DNA of 64,000 bases. Source: Sulfitobacter sp. OXR-159. Lineage in GTDB: Bacteria; Pseudomonadota; Alphaproteobacteria; Rhodobacterales; Rhodobacteraceae. The notes beneath the pieces were generated by a model that saw only the letters and a program-made list of their open reading frames with translations, was not told where the DNA came from and searched no databases. The position numbers were made by a program, and so were the translations under genes. The stretch is from positions 815,001-879,000 of the forward strand of contig NZ_CP139707.1 in NCBI RefSeq assembly GCF_034377145.1. Direction: 5' to 3'. Of this stretch, positions 28,682 to 36,785 are shown in pieces; positions within the stretch are counted from its first letter, which is position 1; the number at the start of each line of letters is the position of its first letter.

Positions 28682-28718
28682 AAAACCCGGCGCCAAGAGG
28701 TGCCGGGTTTTGTTTTTT
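28682..28718 (+). terminator. Rho-independent terminator of the SulP gene
   Basis: AAAACCCGGC (28682-28691) pairs with GCCGGGTTTT (28702-28711), and the stem is followed by GTTTTTT. It starts 5 bp after the stop codon. This is a classic intrinsic terminator. Confidence 0.92.
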
Positions 28719-28755
28719 GTTCGAGGTTACCACCGGCCCGGAATCAAGCCGAAGG

Positions 28756-28846
28756 CGCCGGGCCATCGCCTACCCGCCCGTCACGCCAAAGGCGTGCCGT
28801 ATCATTCTGAGCGCACCTCCGGTGCGACCGGGTAGGCGATCCGGCG
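28756..28846. repeat. Folded inverted-repeat element resembling a three-way junction
   Basis: An outer stem is formed by CGCCGG (28756-28761) with CCGGCG (28841-28846), then a three-base bulge, then ATCGCCTACCCG (28765-28776) with CGGGTAGGCGAT (28829-28840). Inside lie two perfect hairpins: CACGCC-AAA-GGCGTG (28782-28796) and CGCACC-TCC-GGTGCG (28812-28826). A related imperfect hairpin with the same ATCGCC/GGCGAT ends lies at 28913-28936. It could be a structured RNA, a REP-like repeat or a remnant of a small mobile element. Confidence 0.5.
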
Positions 28847-28948
28847 AGGCTAGGCGCGACATAGAGAACGCACATCACGACTGAACCATAAAGTGGCAGC
28901 TGGCATTGTCTCATCGCCGACCCGCGGGCAGGCGATACCCCTCGTCAT

Positions 28949-29554
28949 TCAATCATCCGGTCGCTTCAACTCAAACACATCCCGCACCACCGTGTAATCA
29001 CGATACCCCAGACGCGACAGCGGCTGGAACCGGGTCACGTCGAACCGCCCATCGACCACGCAATCGTCGCGCATATGCACGCCCACGACCTCGCCGAAGA
29101 CCGCGAAATTCGCCTCGCCCGGCAATTGCATGATTTGTGTCAGCTTGCATTCGAGGCTGGCAGGCGCATTGGCCACCCGCGCGCAGGCGATCTGCTCACA
29201 TTCGGCCTTGTCGATCCCGGCGCGGGCGAACTCATCCTCGCCATGGGGCAGGGTGGCCGAGGTCACGTTCATCACGTCGCGCGCCGCATATTCCACCACG
29301 TTTACGCAAAACACCCCGGTCTCGCGGATGTTGGCCACGGAATCCTTGGTGCCGTCCACGTCTTCCTTGGCGCTGGTCGAGGCGAACATCACCTGCGGCG
29401 GCACATAGGCCACAGCGTTAAAGAAAGAATAGGGTGCGAGGTTGTCGCGGCCCTGACCGTCACGGCTGGAGATCCAGCCGATAGGGCGCGGGGTGACGAT
29501 GGCGTTGAACGGATTATGCGGCAGACCATGGCCGTCTTCTGGACGATAGAACAT
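28949..29554 (-). CDS. Flavin reductase-like (FMN-binding) protein
   Basis: The 201-residue protein starts at ATG 29554 (MFYRPEDGHGLPHNPF). It has the split-barrel FMN-binding fold of flavin reductases and the DIM6/NTAB group: TPRPIGWISSRD, NLAPYSFFNAVAYVPPQVMF, and KDSVANIRETGVFCVNVV. Such proteins reduce or bind flavin, either as a partner for a monooxygenase or as stand-alone flavoenzymes. No monooxygenase gene is adjacent, so the role is open. A longer frame up to 29686 overlaps the divergent acetyltransferase and was not used. Confidence 0.88.
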   Translation of the reverse strand: MFYRPEDGHGLPHNPFNAIVTPRPIGWISSRDGQGRDNLAPYSFFNAVAYVPPQVMFASTSAKEDVDGTKDSVANIRETGVFCVNVVEYAARDVMNVTSATLPHGEDEFARAGIDKAECEQIACARVANAPASLECKLTQIMQLPGEANFAVFGEVVGVHMRDDCVVDGRFDVTRFQPLSRLGYRDYTVVRDVFELKRPDD

Positions 29555-29659
29555 GAACACTCCTTGATGGTTTGCACCCATGGCTAGCCTCATGCTACGT
29601 CCAGCGCCACCCGCAATTGCTCCTGAAAGCCTCCGGCCTTGCATCAGACGCCCTACAAG

Positions 29660-30139
29660 ATGACCCCGGAGGGGCCCGCTGACCATTGGGAGGTCGAAGC
29701 GCTTTACGACACCTGTTTCGCGCCGGGGCGCGAGGCGCTGTCGTCTTACCGGCTACGCGACGGCGTGCCGCCTGTGGCGGGGCTGAGCCATGTGGCGCGC
29801 GATAGCGGTGGGATTCTGGCAGGCGCGATCCGCTATTGGCCCGTGCGCATCGGCGCGGCGAACGCACTGTTACTTGGCCCGGTGGCGGTGCACCCCACAA
29901 GGCAAGGCGAAGGGCTGGGCGCGGCACTGATCGAAACCTCACTGGCGCAGGCGGCCCCGCTGGGGTGGGAACGTGTGATGCTGGTGGGCGATGCGCCTTA
30001 CTACAACCGCTTTGGCTTTACCCTTCTGCAAGATGTCGAGATGCCCCCGCCCACGAACCCCGCGCGCATCTTGGGCCGCGCCTTAGCCGAGGGGGCTTGG
30101 GCCGGGGTCACCGGCAAGGTTCGCCGCTGGCACGATTGA
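29660..30139 (+). CDS. GNAT N-acetyltransferase
   Basis: The 159-residue protein has the GNAT fold with the acetyl-CoA loop HPTRQGEGLGAALIE and the later GDAPYYNRFGFTLL block. This is typical of the YhbS-type acetyltransferases. The substrate is unknown. The ATG at 29660 was chosen; a TTG at 29639 would add MHQTPYK and cannot be excluded, as neither has a good ribosome-binding site. The gene may be transcribed with the EcsC-family gene 51 bp downstream. Confidence 0.85.
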   Translation: MTPEGPADHWEVEALYDTCFAPGREALSSYRLRDGVPPVAGLSHVARDSGGILAGAIRYWPVRIGAANALLLGPVAVHPTRQGEGLGAALIETSLAQAAPLGWERVMLVGDAPYYNRFGFTLLQDVEMPPPTNPARILGRALAEGAWAGVTGKVRRWHD

Positions 30140-30190
30140 TTTTACCCCAGACCCGACCCACATTGAGCCTAAGCTCAAAGAGGGACGCCC

Positions 30191-30958
30191 ATGCAGATCG
30201 AAAGCAACCTGCCCAGCACTATTGATGTCGACGCCCGGCTGGATGAGATCGCCCGCCGCTATAAACAGGCGGGCGGCGTGGGCATTCATGTGCTGAACCT
30301 CATCGGCGGCAGCGCGGATGGGTTGATCGACCGATTGCCGGGTGCAGTGCGCCGCAATCTCGAAGGGGCGACGATGAAGGCGCTCGGCCATGCCATGCAG
30401 GCCGCCCATTCCAGCCGCAGCTATGTGAAGGATCAGCAGGGTTGGCTGAACCAAGCGGTCTCAACCGCCATGGGGGCCGCTGGCGGGGCCGGGGGGCTGC
30501 CCACGGCGCTGGCCGAACTGCCGGTGACCACAACGCTGCTGTTGCGGGTCATCCAAGGCGTGGCGGCGGAACATGGGTTTGATCCGGCGGCTGAGAATGT
30601 GCAGTTCGACTGCGTCCATGTCTTCACCGCTGCAGGGCCGTTGGCCGATGACGATAGCGCCGATCTGGGGTTTTTAACGGTCCGCATGGCGCTGACGGGC
30701 CGCGCGATGAACGCGGTGATCGCCCGCGTGGCCCCTCGGCTGGCATTGGTGATGGGGCAAAAGCTCGCCGCGCAGGCGGTGCCGGTGCTGGGCGCAGTGG
30801 CCGGGGCGGCGACGAACTATGCCTATACCAGCTATTACCAAGACATGGCCCATGTGCATTTCGGCCTGCGCAGCCTGGCGATAGAGGCGGACATCCCGCA
30901 AGAGGAACTGGTTGCCCGACTGAGACAGAAGATGGGTCGGACGCCGTCCAAGATCTGA
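30191..30958 (+). CDS. EcsC-family protein
   Basis: The 255-residue protein matches the EcsC family by its overall layout. A helical N-terminal part is followed by Gly/Ala-rich helices (about 90-115 and 170-220), including GGAGGLPTALAELPVTTTLLLRVIQ-like sequence and a DMAHVHFGLRSLA block near the end. EcsC proteins are named from a Bacillus ABC-transporter operon but have no defined biochemical role. No signal peptide is seen, and several segments are hydrophobic enough to associate with the membrane. It converges on modC with no spacer. AGGGACG precedes the start. Confidence 0.8.
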   Translation: MQIESNLPSTIDVDARLDEIARRYKQAGGVGIHVLNLIGGSADGLIDRLPGAVRRNLEGATMKALGHAMQAAHSSRSYVKDQQGWLNQAVSTAMGAAGGAGGLPTALAELPVTTTLLLRVIQGVAAEHGFDPAAENVQFDCVHVFTAAGPLADDDSADLGFLTVRMALTGRAMNAVIARVAPRLALVMGQKLAAQAVPVLGAVAGAATNYAYTSYYQDMAHVHFGLRSLAIEADIPQEELVARLRQKMGRTPSKI

Positions 30959-32044
30959 TCAGCGCCCGATACTGCCCGGCGCTACGGTGGTGGCCTTGAT
31001 GATGGCGTAGCACCCCATCCCCTCGCGCAGATCAAGATCGCGTACTGCCCGCGCCGTGACGCGGGCAAGCAGGCGGTCACCGCCCGCGTCCAGCGCAATG
31101 GCGGCGCCCGGCCCGTCACCGGGATGCACCGCATCCACCCGCACGGGCAGAATGTTAACCGAAGACAGCCCCTCGGGCCGCTGGCGCGACAAGATCACAT
31201 CCTGCGCCAAGACCCGCAGCCGCACCCGCGTGCCTATCGGCGCTTGCACCCCCGGCAGTTCCAGTTGCCCCGCCCGAACGGCGAGGGTCGAAAGCCCATC
31301 TTCGGCATGGGCGATGACATCGGCCTCCAGCACCGCACCCGCTTCGCGCACGCCCAGCAGGGGCACGGCGGCGGGGTCGGCCATCACGTCGAACAGCGCG
31401 CCCTGCGCCTTTAGCCGCCCGTTTTGCAATAAGACCAGCCGATCGGCGAGCCGGGCAATCTCATCCACCGCGTGGCTGACGTAGAGGATCGGCAGGCCCA
31501 ATCCCCCGTCGCGCAGGCGTTCGAGATAGGGCAGAATCTCTTGCTTGCGCGGGCCATCGAGGCTCGCCAATGGTTCGTCCATCAGCAGCAGGCGCGGATG
31601 GCAAAGCAGGGCGCGACCAAGGGCAACACGCTGCTTTTCTCCGCCCGACAGGGTCGCCGGGGCACGGTCGAGCAAAGGTTCAAGCCCCAGAAGCGCCACG
31701 ACATCCTCAAAGCCCGCCCCTTGGCTGTCACGCGGGGCATAGCGCGTGCCGAAGGTCAGGTTCTTGCGCACATCAAGATGCGGAAAAAGCCGCGCATCCT
31801 GAAAGACATAGCCCAGCCTGCGGCGATGTGGCGGCACCCAGATGCCGCGCTGCGTATCCACGAGCACCTCACCCTCCAACACCACGCGGCCGACATCAGG
31901 GCGCAGCAATCCGGCAAGCGCGTTGATCACCGTCGTCTTGCCTGCACCCGAGCGGCCAAAAAGCGCGGTGATGCCCCCTTTGGTGGTGAATGACAGGTCC
32001 AGATCAAAGCCGTCGAACCGATGGCGCAGCGTGACCTCCAGCAT
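30959..32044 (-). CDS. modC: Molybdate ABC transporter ATP-binding protein
   Basis: The 361-residue ATPase starts at ATG 32044 (MLEVTLRHRFDGFDLD). It has Walker A GRSGAGKTT at about 31-39, the ABC signature LSGGEKQRVALGRALL, Walker B LLLMDEPLASLD and the switch His in YVSHAVDEI. A C-terminal TOBE/MOP domain (about 295-360) is the mark of ModC. It energises molybdate uptake with ModA and ModB. Its start shares one base with the modB stop. An upstream open frame to 32716 only shadows modB. Confidence 0.95.
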   Translation of the reverse strand: MLEVTLRHRFDGFDLDLSFTTKGGITALFGRSGAGKTTVINALAGLLRPDVGRVVLEGEVLVDTQRGIWVPPHRRRLGYVFQDARLFPHLDVRKNLTFGTRYAPRDSQGAGFEDVVALLGLEPLLDRAPATLSGGEKQRVALGRALLCHPRLLLMDEPLASLDGPRKQEILPYLERLRDGGLGLPILYVSHAVDEIARLADRLVLLQNGRLKAQGALFDVMADPAAVPLLGVREAGAVLEADVIAHAEDGLSTLAVRAGQLELPGVQAPIGTRVRLRVLAQDVILSRQRPEGLSSVNILPVRVDAVHPGDGPGAAIALDAGGDRLLARVTARAVRDLDLREGMGCYAIIKATTVAPGSIGR

Positions 32045-32757
32045 CAGCGCGCCCCCGAGATGCGTCTGGCGACCCGCCGGGCCAAAGCTTCGGAAAGCAG
32101 CACGGCGGCCAGCGCCACCAGCCCGGCCAGCGCCGCCATGGTCAGCGCGCGGCTCTCGCCGCCCGGCACCTGCAATGCCGTCCAAATCGCGCTCGGCAGG
32201 GTTTGGGTCTGGCCGGGGATATTGGCGACGAATGTGATCGTGGCACCGAATTCGCCCATCGCCTTGGCAAAGCCCATCACCGCGCCGGCAAGGATGCCGG
32301 GAAAGATCAGTGGAAGGGTGACGCGGCAGAACACGCTGATACGCGGCGCGCCAAGTGTGGCGGCGGCGGCCTCGATCCGTGGGTCGACGGCTTCGATCGC
32401 CAGCCGCATGGCGCGGACCATCAGCGGAAAGCTCATGATCAGAGCGGCCAGCACTGCGCCGGTCCAATGGAAGGCAAGGCCGATGCCGAAACTCTCTAAC
32501 AGACGACCCATGGGGGCGTTGCGGCCAAAGCTGAGCAGCAGCAGATAGCCCGTCACCACTGGCGGCAGAACCAGTGGCAGATGGACCAACGCGCTCAACA
32601 CGCCTTTGCCACGAAACTGCTTCCGGGCGAGGATCCACGCAACCCAAAGCGCCAGCGGCAGAGAGCAGAGCATCGCCACAGTCGCCACCCGCAGCGACAA
32701 CAAGAGCGCGGCCCAAGCGGCAGCGTCAAGATCCATGATCGGCCCGAAGGAAACCAT
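32044..32757 (-). CDS. modB: Molybdate ABC transporter permease
   Basis: The 237-residue inner-membrane permease has about five to six helices. The EAA-type loop that docks on ModC is in AAATLGAPRISVFCRVTLPLIFPGILAGA. The ATG at 32757 has TTGAGG four bases upstream. An ATG at 32736 would remove seven residues and fits many homologues equally well. It overlaps the end of modA, so modA, modB and modC form one tight operon, in that order of transcription. Confidence 0.94.
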   Translation of the reverse strand: MVSFGPIMDLDAAAWAALLLSLRVATVAMLCSLPLALWVAWILARKQFRGKGVLSALVHLPLVLPPVVTGYLLLLSFGRNAPMGRLLESFGIGLAFHWTGAVLAALIMSFPLMVRAMRLAIEAVDPRIEAAAATLGAPRISVFCRVTLPLIFPGILAGAVMGFAKAMGEFGATITFVANIPGQTQTLPSAIWTALQVPGGESRALTMAALAGLVALAAVLLSEALARRVARRISGAR

Positions 32758-33463
32758 GATCCTCAAGGATCGTCTGCGCCTTTTGCGTGATCAGGAAATC
32801 GACCAGCGCGGTGCCTTCCGGCGTCAGGGCGGCGGCGGGATAGGTAATGGGGGCATGGGTGTCGGCGGGCACCTTATAGACGATCTGCACGTCATCCTCG
32901 GCATGGGCGTCGCTGGCATAAACCACACCAAAGGGCGTATCGCCGCGCGCGACCAAGGCCAGCGCGGCGCGGACACTGTCGGTCTCGGCCAATTGGCTTT
33001 GCAGGCCCTCCCATAGACCCTCATGGGTCAGCCATTCGCGGGCATAGCTGCCTGCGGGCACCGCATCACGTTGGCCCATGGCGAGCCGCCCCATGCGGCC
33101 CAGCCGGACGGGCAGGTCGGCAGGCTGGGACAGCGCGGCGGTGCCACGGGGGGCGATCAGCACCAAGTGGTTGCGGGCGACGATCTGGGCCTGCTCGGCG
33201 GTGCTAACCCCTTGATCCGACAGCCAATCCATCCAATCTGTGTTCGCCAGAAGGACGACATCCGCAGGCGCTCCGGCAGCGACCTGCCGCGCCATCGTGC
33301 CCGACCCGCCGTAGGCCAAGGCCAATGGCGCGGGGAACGCGTCTGCAATCTCCTCCAGCGCGCCGCGTAGGCTGGCGGCGGCGAAGACGGTCAGCGGTGC
33401 CTCGGCCCGAAGGGGGAGGGCAAGGCCGCAGAACAGGGTCAGAAGGGCGCAAAATCTTATCAT
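32726..33463 (-). CDS. modA: Molybdate ABC transporter substrate-binding protein
   Basis: The 245-residue periplasmic protein has a signal peptide (MIRFCALLTLFCGLALPLRA) followed by PLTVFAAASLRGALEEIA. Family blocks for oxyanion binding are seen in LAYGGSGTMARQVAAGAPADVVLLAN and LALVARGDTPFGVVYASDA. It captures molybdate or tungstate and passes it to ModB. It is the first gene of the modABC operon. The promoter is probably in the 110 bp shared with the divergent Nudix gene. No clear ModE box was recognised there. Confidence 0.95.
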   Translation of the reverse strand: MIRFCALLTLFCGLALPLRAEAPLTVFAAASLRGALEEIADAFPAPLALAYGGSGTMARQVAAGAPADVVLLANTDWMDWLSDQGVSTAEQAQIVARNHLVLIAPRGTAALSQPADLPVRLGRMGRLAMGQRDAVPAGSYAREWLTHEGLWEGLQSQLAETDSVRAALALVARGDTPFGVVYASDAHAEDDVQIVYKVPADTHAPITYPAAALTPEGTALVDFLITQKAQTILEDHGFLRADHGS

Positions 33464-33574
33464 TTTGGTAGTATCTTTGATGCATTGAAGGGGGGCAAGT
33501 GCATATGGTCAGACAAGGATTGCCGCGCTAGGGTGAAGGCGAAAACAACCAGCCAGAGGGCGCGGCTGCGACGG

Positions 33575-34042
33575 ATGACGACACAGGCACCGATATCGCT
33601 GAACGGCGGACAAAAGGACGATCTGCGCATTCAATTTGCAGCACTTTGCTGGCGTCGTAAACGTGGCAAGTTGCAGATCTTGCTGATTACCTCGCGCGGC
33701 AGCAAGCGTTGGATCATTCCCAAGGGCTGGCCGATGGACGGTAAAACCCCCGCCGCCTCGGCTCTGGTCGAGGCATGGGAGGAAGGCGGCGTTGTGGGGC
33801 AGGTGCGCGGGCAATGTCTGGGCGTTTATAGCTATGCCAAAACAGGGGGGGACGGGACAGTGCCCTGTTTGGCGATGCTGTACCCGGTCAAGGTCAAGAC
33901 ATTGGCGAAACAGTTCCCCGAGAAGGGACAGCGCAGGCGGCTGTGGTGCTCGCGCCGGAAAGCTGCGCGGCTGGTGGATGCGCCCGATCTGGCGCGGTTG
34001 ATCCGCGATTTCGATCCGCGCAGCGGCGGTCTGGCGGGCTGA
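33575..34042 (+). CDS. Nudix-family hydrolase-like protein
   Basis: The 155-residue protein starts at ATG 33575. Its Nudix box reads GWPMDGKTPAASALVEAWEEGG, preceded by WIIPK. Compared with the consensus Gx5Ex7REUxEExGU, the first Glu is Lys and the Arg of REU is Val, while the metal-binding EE pair is kept. This variant resembles the diphosphoinositol-polyphosphate-phosphohydrolase-like subgroup found in alphaproteobacteria, so activity is plausible but its substrate is not known. A longer frame from 33485 would overlap the modA promoter and was rejected. Confidence 0.85.
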   Translation: MTTQAPISLNGGQKDDLRIQFAALCWRRKRGKLQILLITSRGSKRWIIPKGWPMDGKTPAASALVEAWEEGGVVGQVRGQCLGVYSYAKTGGDGTVPCLAMLYPVKVKTLAKQFPEKGQRRRLWCSRRKAARLVDAPDLARLIRDFDPRSGGLAG

Positions 34043-34136
34043 TTGCGCGACAATGGCACGTGCGGGCCGATCCCGCCTGTCTTGACCTCGTTCCTGCGGC
34101 AGCCCATTTAGAATTGAGAGTTCAAGGACCGGGCGA

Positions 34137-34595
34137 ATGATCCGTTATGCGTTGAAATGCGAGGCCGGGCATGGTTTCGACAGTTGGTTCCAATCGGCGG
34201 CAGCCTTTGACAGCCTCGCCCGCGGGGGCCATCTGAGCTGTGCGGTCTGTGGGTCGGCGGAGGTGCGCAAATCGCTGATGGCCCCGCGGGTGACGTCGGG
34301 CGAGTGCGCCCCCGAAGCGGTCGAGAAACCGCAGCCTGCGGAGAAGCCCGCGCCGGCTTTGTCCAAACCGGCGAGCGATGTGGAAAAAGCGCTGACCGCG
34401 CTGCGCAACAAGGTTGAGGCGACCTCGGACTATGTTGGCAAGAATTTCGTTCGGGAAGCGCGCGACATGCACGCAGGGCGCACGCCCGAACGTGCGATCT
34501 ATGGCGAAGCGCGGCTGGATCAGGCCCGCGCCTTGGTCGAAGAAGGCGTACCGTTGATGCCCCTGCCGTTCAAACCCAAACGCCAACTTTCCTGA
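34137..34595 (+). CDS. DUF1178-family protein
   Basis: The 152-residue protein begins MIRYALKCEAGHGFDSWF and contains CxxxH and CAVCGS elements. Together they look like a small zinc ribbon (about residues 8-42), as usual for DUF1178. A Pro/Ala/Glu-rich linker (about 60-82) leads to a helical C-terminal domain ending in VPLMPLPFKPKRQ. The function is unknown for the family. It lies between the Nudix gene and a short-chain dehydrogenase on the same strand; the 16-bp tandem repeats begin at its stop codon. Confidence 0.85.
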   Translation: MIRYALKCEAGHGFDSWFQSAAAFDSLARGGHLSCAVCGSAEVRKSLMAPRVTSGECAPEAVEKPQPAEKPAPALSKPASDVEKALTALRNKVEATSDYVGKNFVREARDMHAGRTPERAIYGEARLDQARALVEEGVPLMPLPFKPKRQLS

Positions 34596-34653
34596 AGGCG
34601 CATTCTCGCAAAGGCGCATTCTGGTAAAGGCCCATTCTGATAAAGGACCCTCC
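34595..34653 (+). repeat. Tandem 16-bp direct repeat between two genes
   Basis: Three near-identical units follow each other (34595-34610, 34611-34626, 34627-34642): AAGGCGCATTCTCGCA, AAGGCGCATTCTGGTA and AAGGCCCATTCTGATA. A fourth, partial unit (AAGGACCCTCC) runs into the start of the dehydrogenase gene. Each unit carries a Shine-Dalgarno-like AAGG. The array fills the entire spacer. Confidence 0.85.
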
Positions 34654-35298
34654 ATGACCATTGTGATCACCGGCGCGAGCCGCGGCATCGGCGCGACGCT
34701 GGCCGCACAGTATAAAGATGCAGGCGAAGAGGTGATCGGCACCGCCCGCAGCGCGGGGGCAGGGGCCGTGTTGGATGTGACCGACCCGGCAAGCCACGCC
34801 GCTTTTGCCGCAAACTTGCAAGGCCGACCACTGGACCTGCTGATCTGCAATGCGGGCGTCTATCTGGACAAGGGCGATGACTTGGATACCGGCTTTGGCC
34901 CCGACCTTTGGGCGCAGAGTTTCGCGACCAATGTGACCGGGGTTTTTCTGACGGTGCAATCGCTCCTGCCGAACCTGCGCGCGGCAAAGGGCGCGAAAAT
35001 TGCGATCATCGCCTCGCAGATGGGGTCGCAGACGCGGGCACCGGGCGGCAGCTATATCTACCGTGCCTCCAAGGCGGCGGTGATCAATCTGGGGCGCAAT
35101 CTGGCGGTGGACCTAAAGCCCGAGGGCATCGCGGTGGGGATTTACCATCCCGGCTGGGTGCGCACGGATATGGGCGGCGATCAGGGCGAGATCAGCGTCA
35201 CGGAGTCTGCGCAAGGCCTTGCTAAACGGATTGCCGCGCTGGATCTTGCTCAGACCGGCGCGTTTGAGACATGGGATGGCCGGGCGCATCCGTTCTAG
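34654..35298 (+). CDS. Short-chain dehydrogenase/reductase
   Basis: The 214-residue SDR starts MTIVITGASRGIGATLAAQY, the TGxxxGIG nucleotide loop. NAGVY is the NAG motif, and the catalytic residues are seen as Ser in IIASQMGS and the YRASK block (YxxxK). The start follows AAAGGACCCTCC, the last partial unit of the 16-bp tandem repeat. Arg in GASRGIG suggests NADPH preference. It resembles C-factor-like and YciK-type carbonyl reductases, but the substrate is unknown. An 88-bp gap leads to lysC. Confidence 0.9.
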   Translation: MTIVITGASRGIGATLAAQYKDAGEEVIGTARSAGAGAVLDVTDPASHAAFAANLQGRPLDLLICNAGVYLDKGDDLDTGFGPDLWAQSFATNVTGVFLTVQSLLPNLRAAKGAKIAIIASQMGSQTRAPGGSYIYRASKAAVINLGRNLAVDLKPEGIAVGIYHPGWVRTDMGGDQGEISVTESAQGLAKRIAALDLAQTGAFETWDGRAHPF

Positions 35299-35385
35299 GG
35301 CACTCGACATAACGTCATGTTAAATAGGCTTGCCCTTGCCGTGCCGTGGGCTTAGACCGCGCTGGACTGTTGCGCGGGGGACAAT

Positions 35386-36624
35386 ATGCCTGTTCTGGTT
35401 ATGAAATTCGGTGGGACTTCGGTCGCCACTTTGGACCGTATCCGCCGCGCGGCAAAGCGCGTCGGCGTCGAGGTTGCCAAAGGCTATGACGTGATCGTCA
35501 TCGTTTCGGCCATGTCGGGCGAGACGAATAAGCTGGTGGGCTTCGTCAATGAGACCTCGCCGCTTTATGATGCGCGCGAATATGACGCCATCGTATCGAG
35601 TGGGGAGAATGTCACCGCGGGCCTGATGGCGCTGACCTTGCAGGAAATGGACGTGCCCGCACGCTCGTGGCAGGGCTGGCAGGTGCCGGTGCGCACCACC
35701 GATGCCCATTCCGCCGCGCGAATCGAAGAGATCCCCACCGACAACATCAACGCCAAGTTCGGCGAAGGCATGAAGGTCGCCGTGGTCGCAGGTTTCCAAG
35801 GCATTAGCCCGCAGGGTCGGATCACGACGCTCGGCCGGGGCGGGTCTGACACGACCGCCGTGGCCTTTGCTGCCGCCTTTGATGCGGAGCGCTGCGATAT
35901 CTACACCGATGTGGACGGTGTTTACACCACCGACCCGCGGGTGGAATCTAAGGCCCGCAAACTTGACAAGATCTCCTTTGAAGAGATGCTGGAACTGGCC
36001 TCTCTCGGGGCGAAGGTTTTGCAGACCCGGTCGGTCGAACTGGCGATGCGCTACAAGGTTAAACTGCGCGTGCTGAGCAGTTTCGAAGAACAATCTGACG
36101 ATGCCGGGACGCTCGTCTGCGATGAGGAGGAAATCATGGAAAGCAATGTGGTGGCCGGGGTCGCGTTTTCCCGTGATGAGGCAAAGATGACCTTGGTGTC
36201 CGTGGCAGACCGCCCCGGCATCGCCGCGACGATCTTTACCGCGCTCAGCGAAGGTGGCGTGAACGTCGACATGATCGTCCAAAACATCGCCGAAGAAGGC
36301 CGCACCGATATGACGTGGTCCTGCCCCGTCGATCAGGTGATCCGCGCGGAAAAGGCGATGGAGAAAGCCCATGAAGAGGGCATCATCAACTACCAAGAGT
36401 TGATCGCCGACAAGGGTGTGGCCAAAGTGTCCGTGGTCGGCATCGGCATGCGCAGCCACACCGGCGTGGCCGCCAAGATGTTCAAGGTGCTCTCGGATGA
36501 GGGGATCAACATCAAGGTTATCACCACCTCCGAGATCAAGATCAGCGTGTTGATTGACCGCAAGTATATGGAGCTGGCCGTGCAGGCGCTTCATGATGCT
36601 TTCGAGCTGGATAAAGCCGCTTAA
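35386..36624 (+). CDS. lysC: Aspartate kinase
   Basis: The 412-residue enzyme phosphorylates aspartate, the first step to lysine, threonine, methionine and diaminopimelate. The N-terminal kinase domain begins MPVLVMKFGGTSVA and has GRGGSDTTAVAFAAA. Two ACT domains follow (about 265-335 and 345-410) with VSVADRPGIAATIFTALSEGGVNVD and SVVGIGMRSHTGVAAKMF. They bind lysine and threonine for feedback control. No lysine riboswitch was recognised in the short leader. A hairpin follows the gene. Confidence 0.97.
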   Translation: MPVLVMKFGGTSVATLDRIRRAAKRVGVEVAKGYDVIVIVSAMSGETNKLVGFVNETSPLYDAREYDAIVSSGENVTAGLMALTLQEMDVPARSWQGWQVPVRTTDAHSAARIEEIPTDNINAKFGEGMKVAVVAGFQGISPQGRITTLGRGGSDTTAVAFAAAFDAERCDIYTDVDGVYTTDPRVESKARKLDKISFEEMLELASLGAKVLQTRSVELAMRYKVKLRVLSSFEEQSDDAGTLVCDEEEIMESNVVAGVAFSRDEAKMTLVSVADRPGIAATIFTALSEGGVNVDMIVQNIAEEGRTDMTWSCPVDQVIRAEKAMEKAHEEGIINYQELIADKGVAKVSVVGIGMRSHTGVAAKMFKVLSDEGINIKVITTSEIKISVLIDRKYMELAVQALHDAFELDKAA

Positions 36625-36642
36625 GCCTCTGCGATCAAATGG

Positions 36643-36673
36643 GTTTTACGCGAGGTTGCGCCTTGCGTAAAAC
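36643..36673 (+). terminator. Long inverted repeat after lysC
   Basis: GTTTTACGC (36643-36651) pairs with GCGTAAAAC (36665-36673). A G-T wobble and AGG/CCT extend the stem to about 13 pairs around a TTGCG loop. It starts 19 bp past the lysC stop. There is no T run after it, so it is either a non-canonical terminator or an operator for ptsP. Confidence 0.45.
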
Positions 36674-36785
36674 TGCAGCATCCCGCCGATATGCTGGCAG
36701 AGGATGCAGGGTATGTCGCGAATAGCATTTCTATCCTTGCGCGAGTGCGCTAAACCCTGATCCAGAGGGACAGGGACCAGATCAT

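Noticed and set aside
30959..32716. 585-codon open frame that would extend modC upstream
   Set aside because: The extra 220 codons lie inside modB in another frame; the true modC start at 32044 overlaps the modB stop by one base.
35299..35385. Lysine riboswitch before lysC
   Set aside because: The 87-bp spacer is too short and shows none of the long helices of the lysine aptamer.
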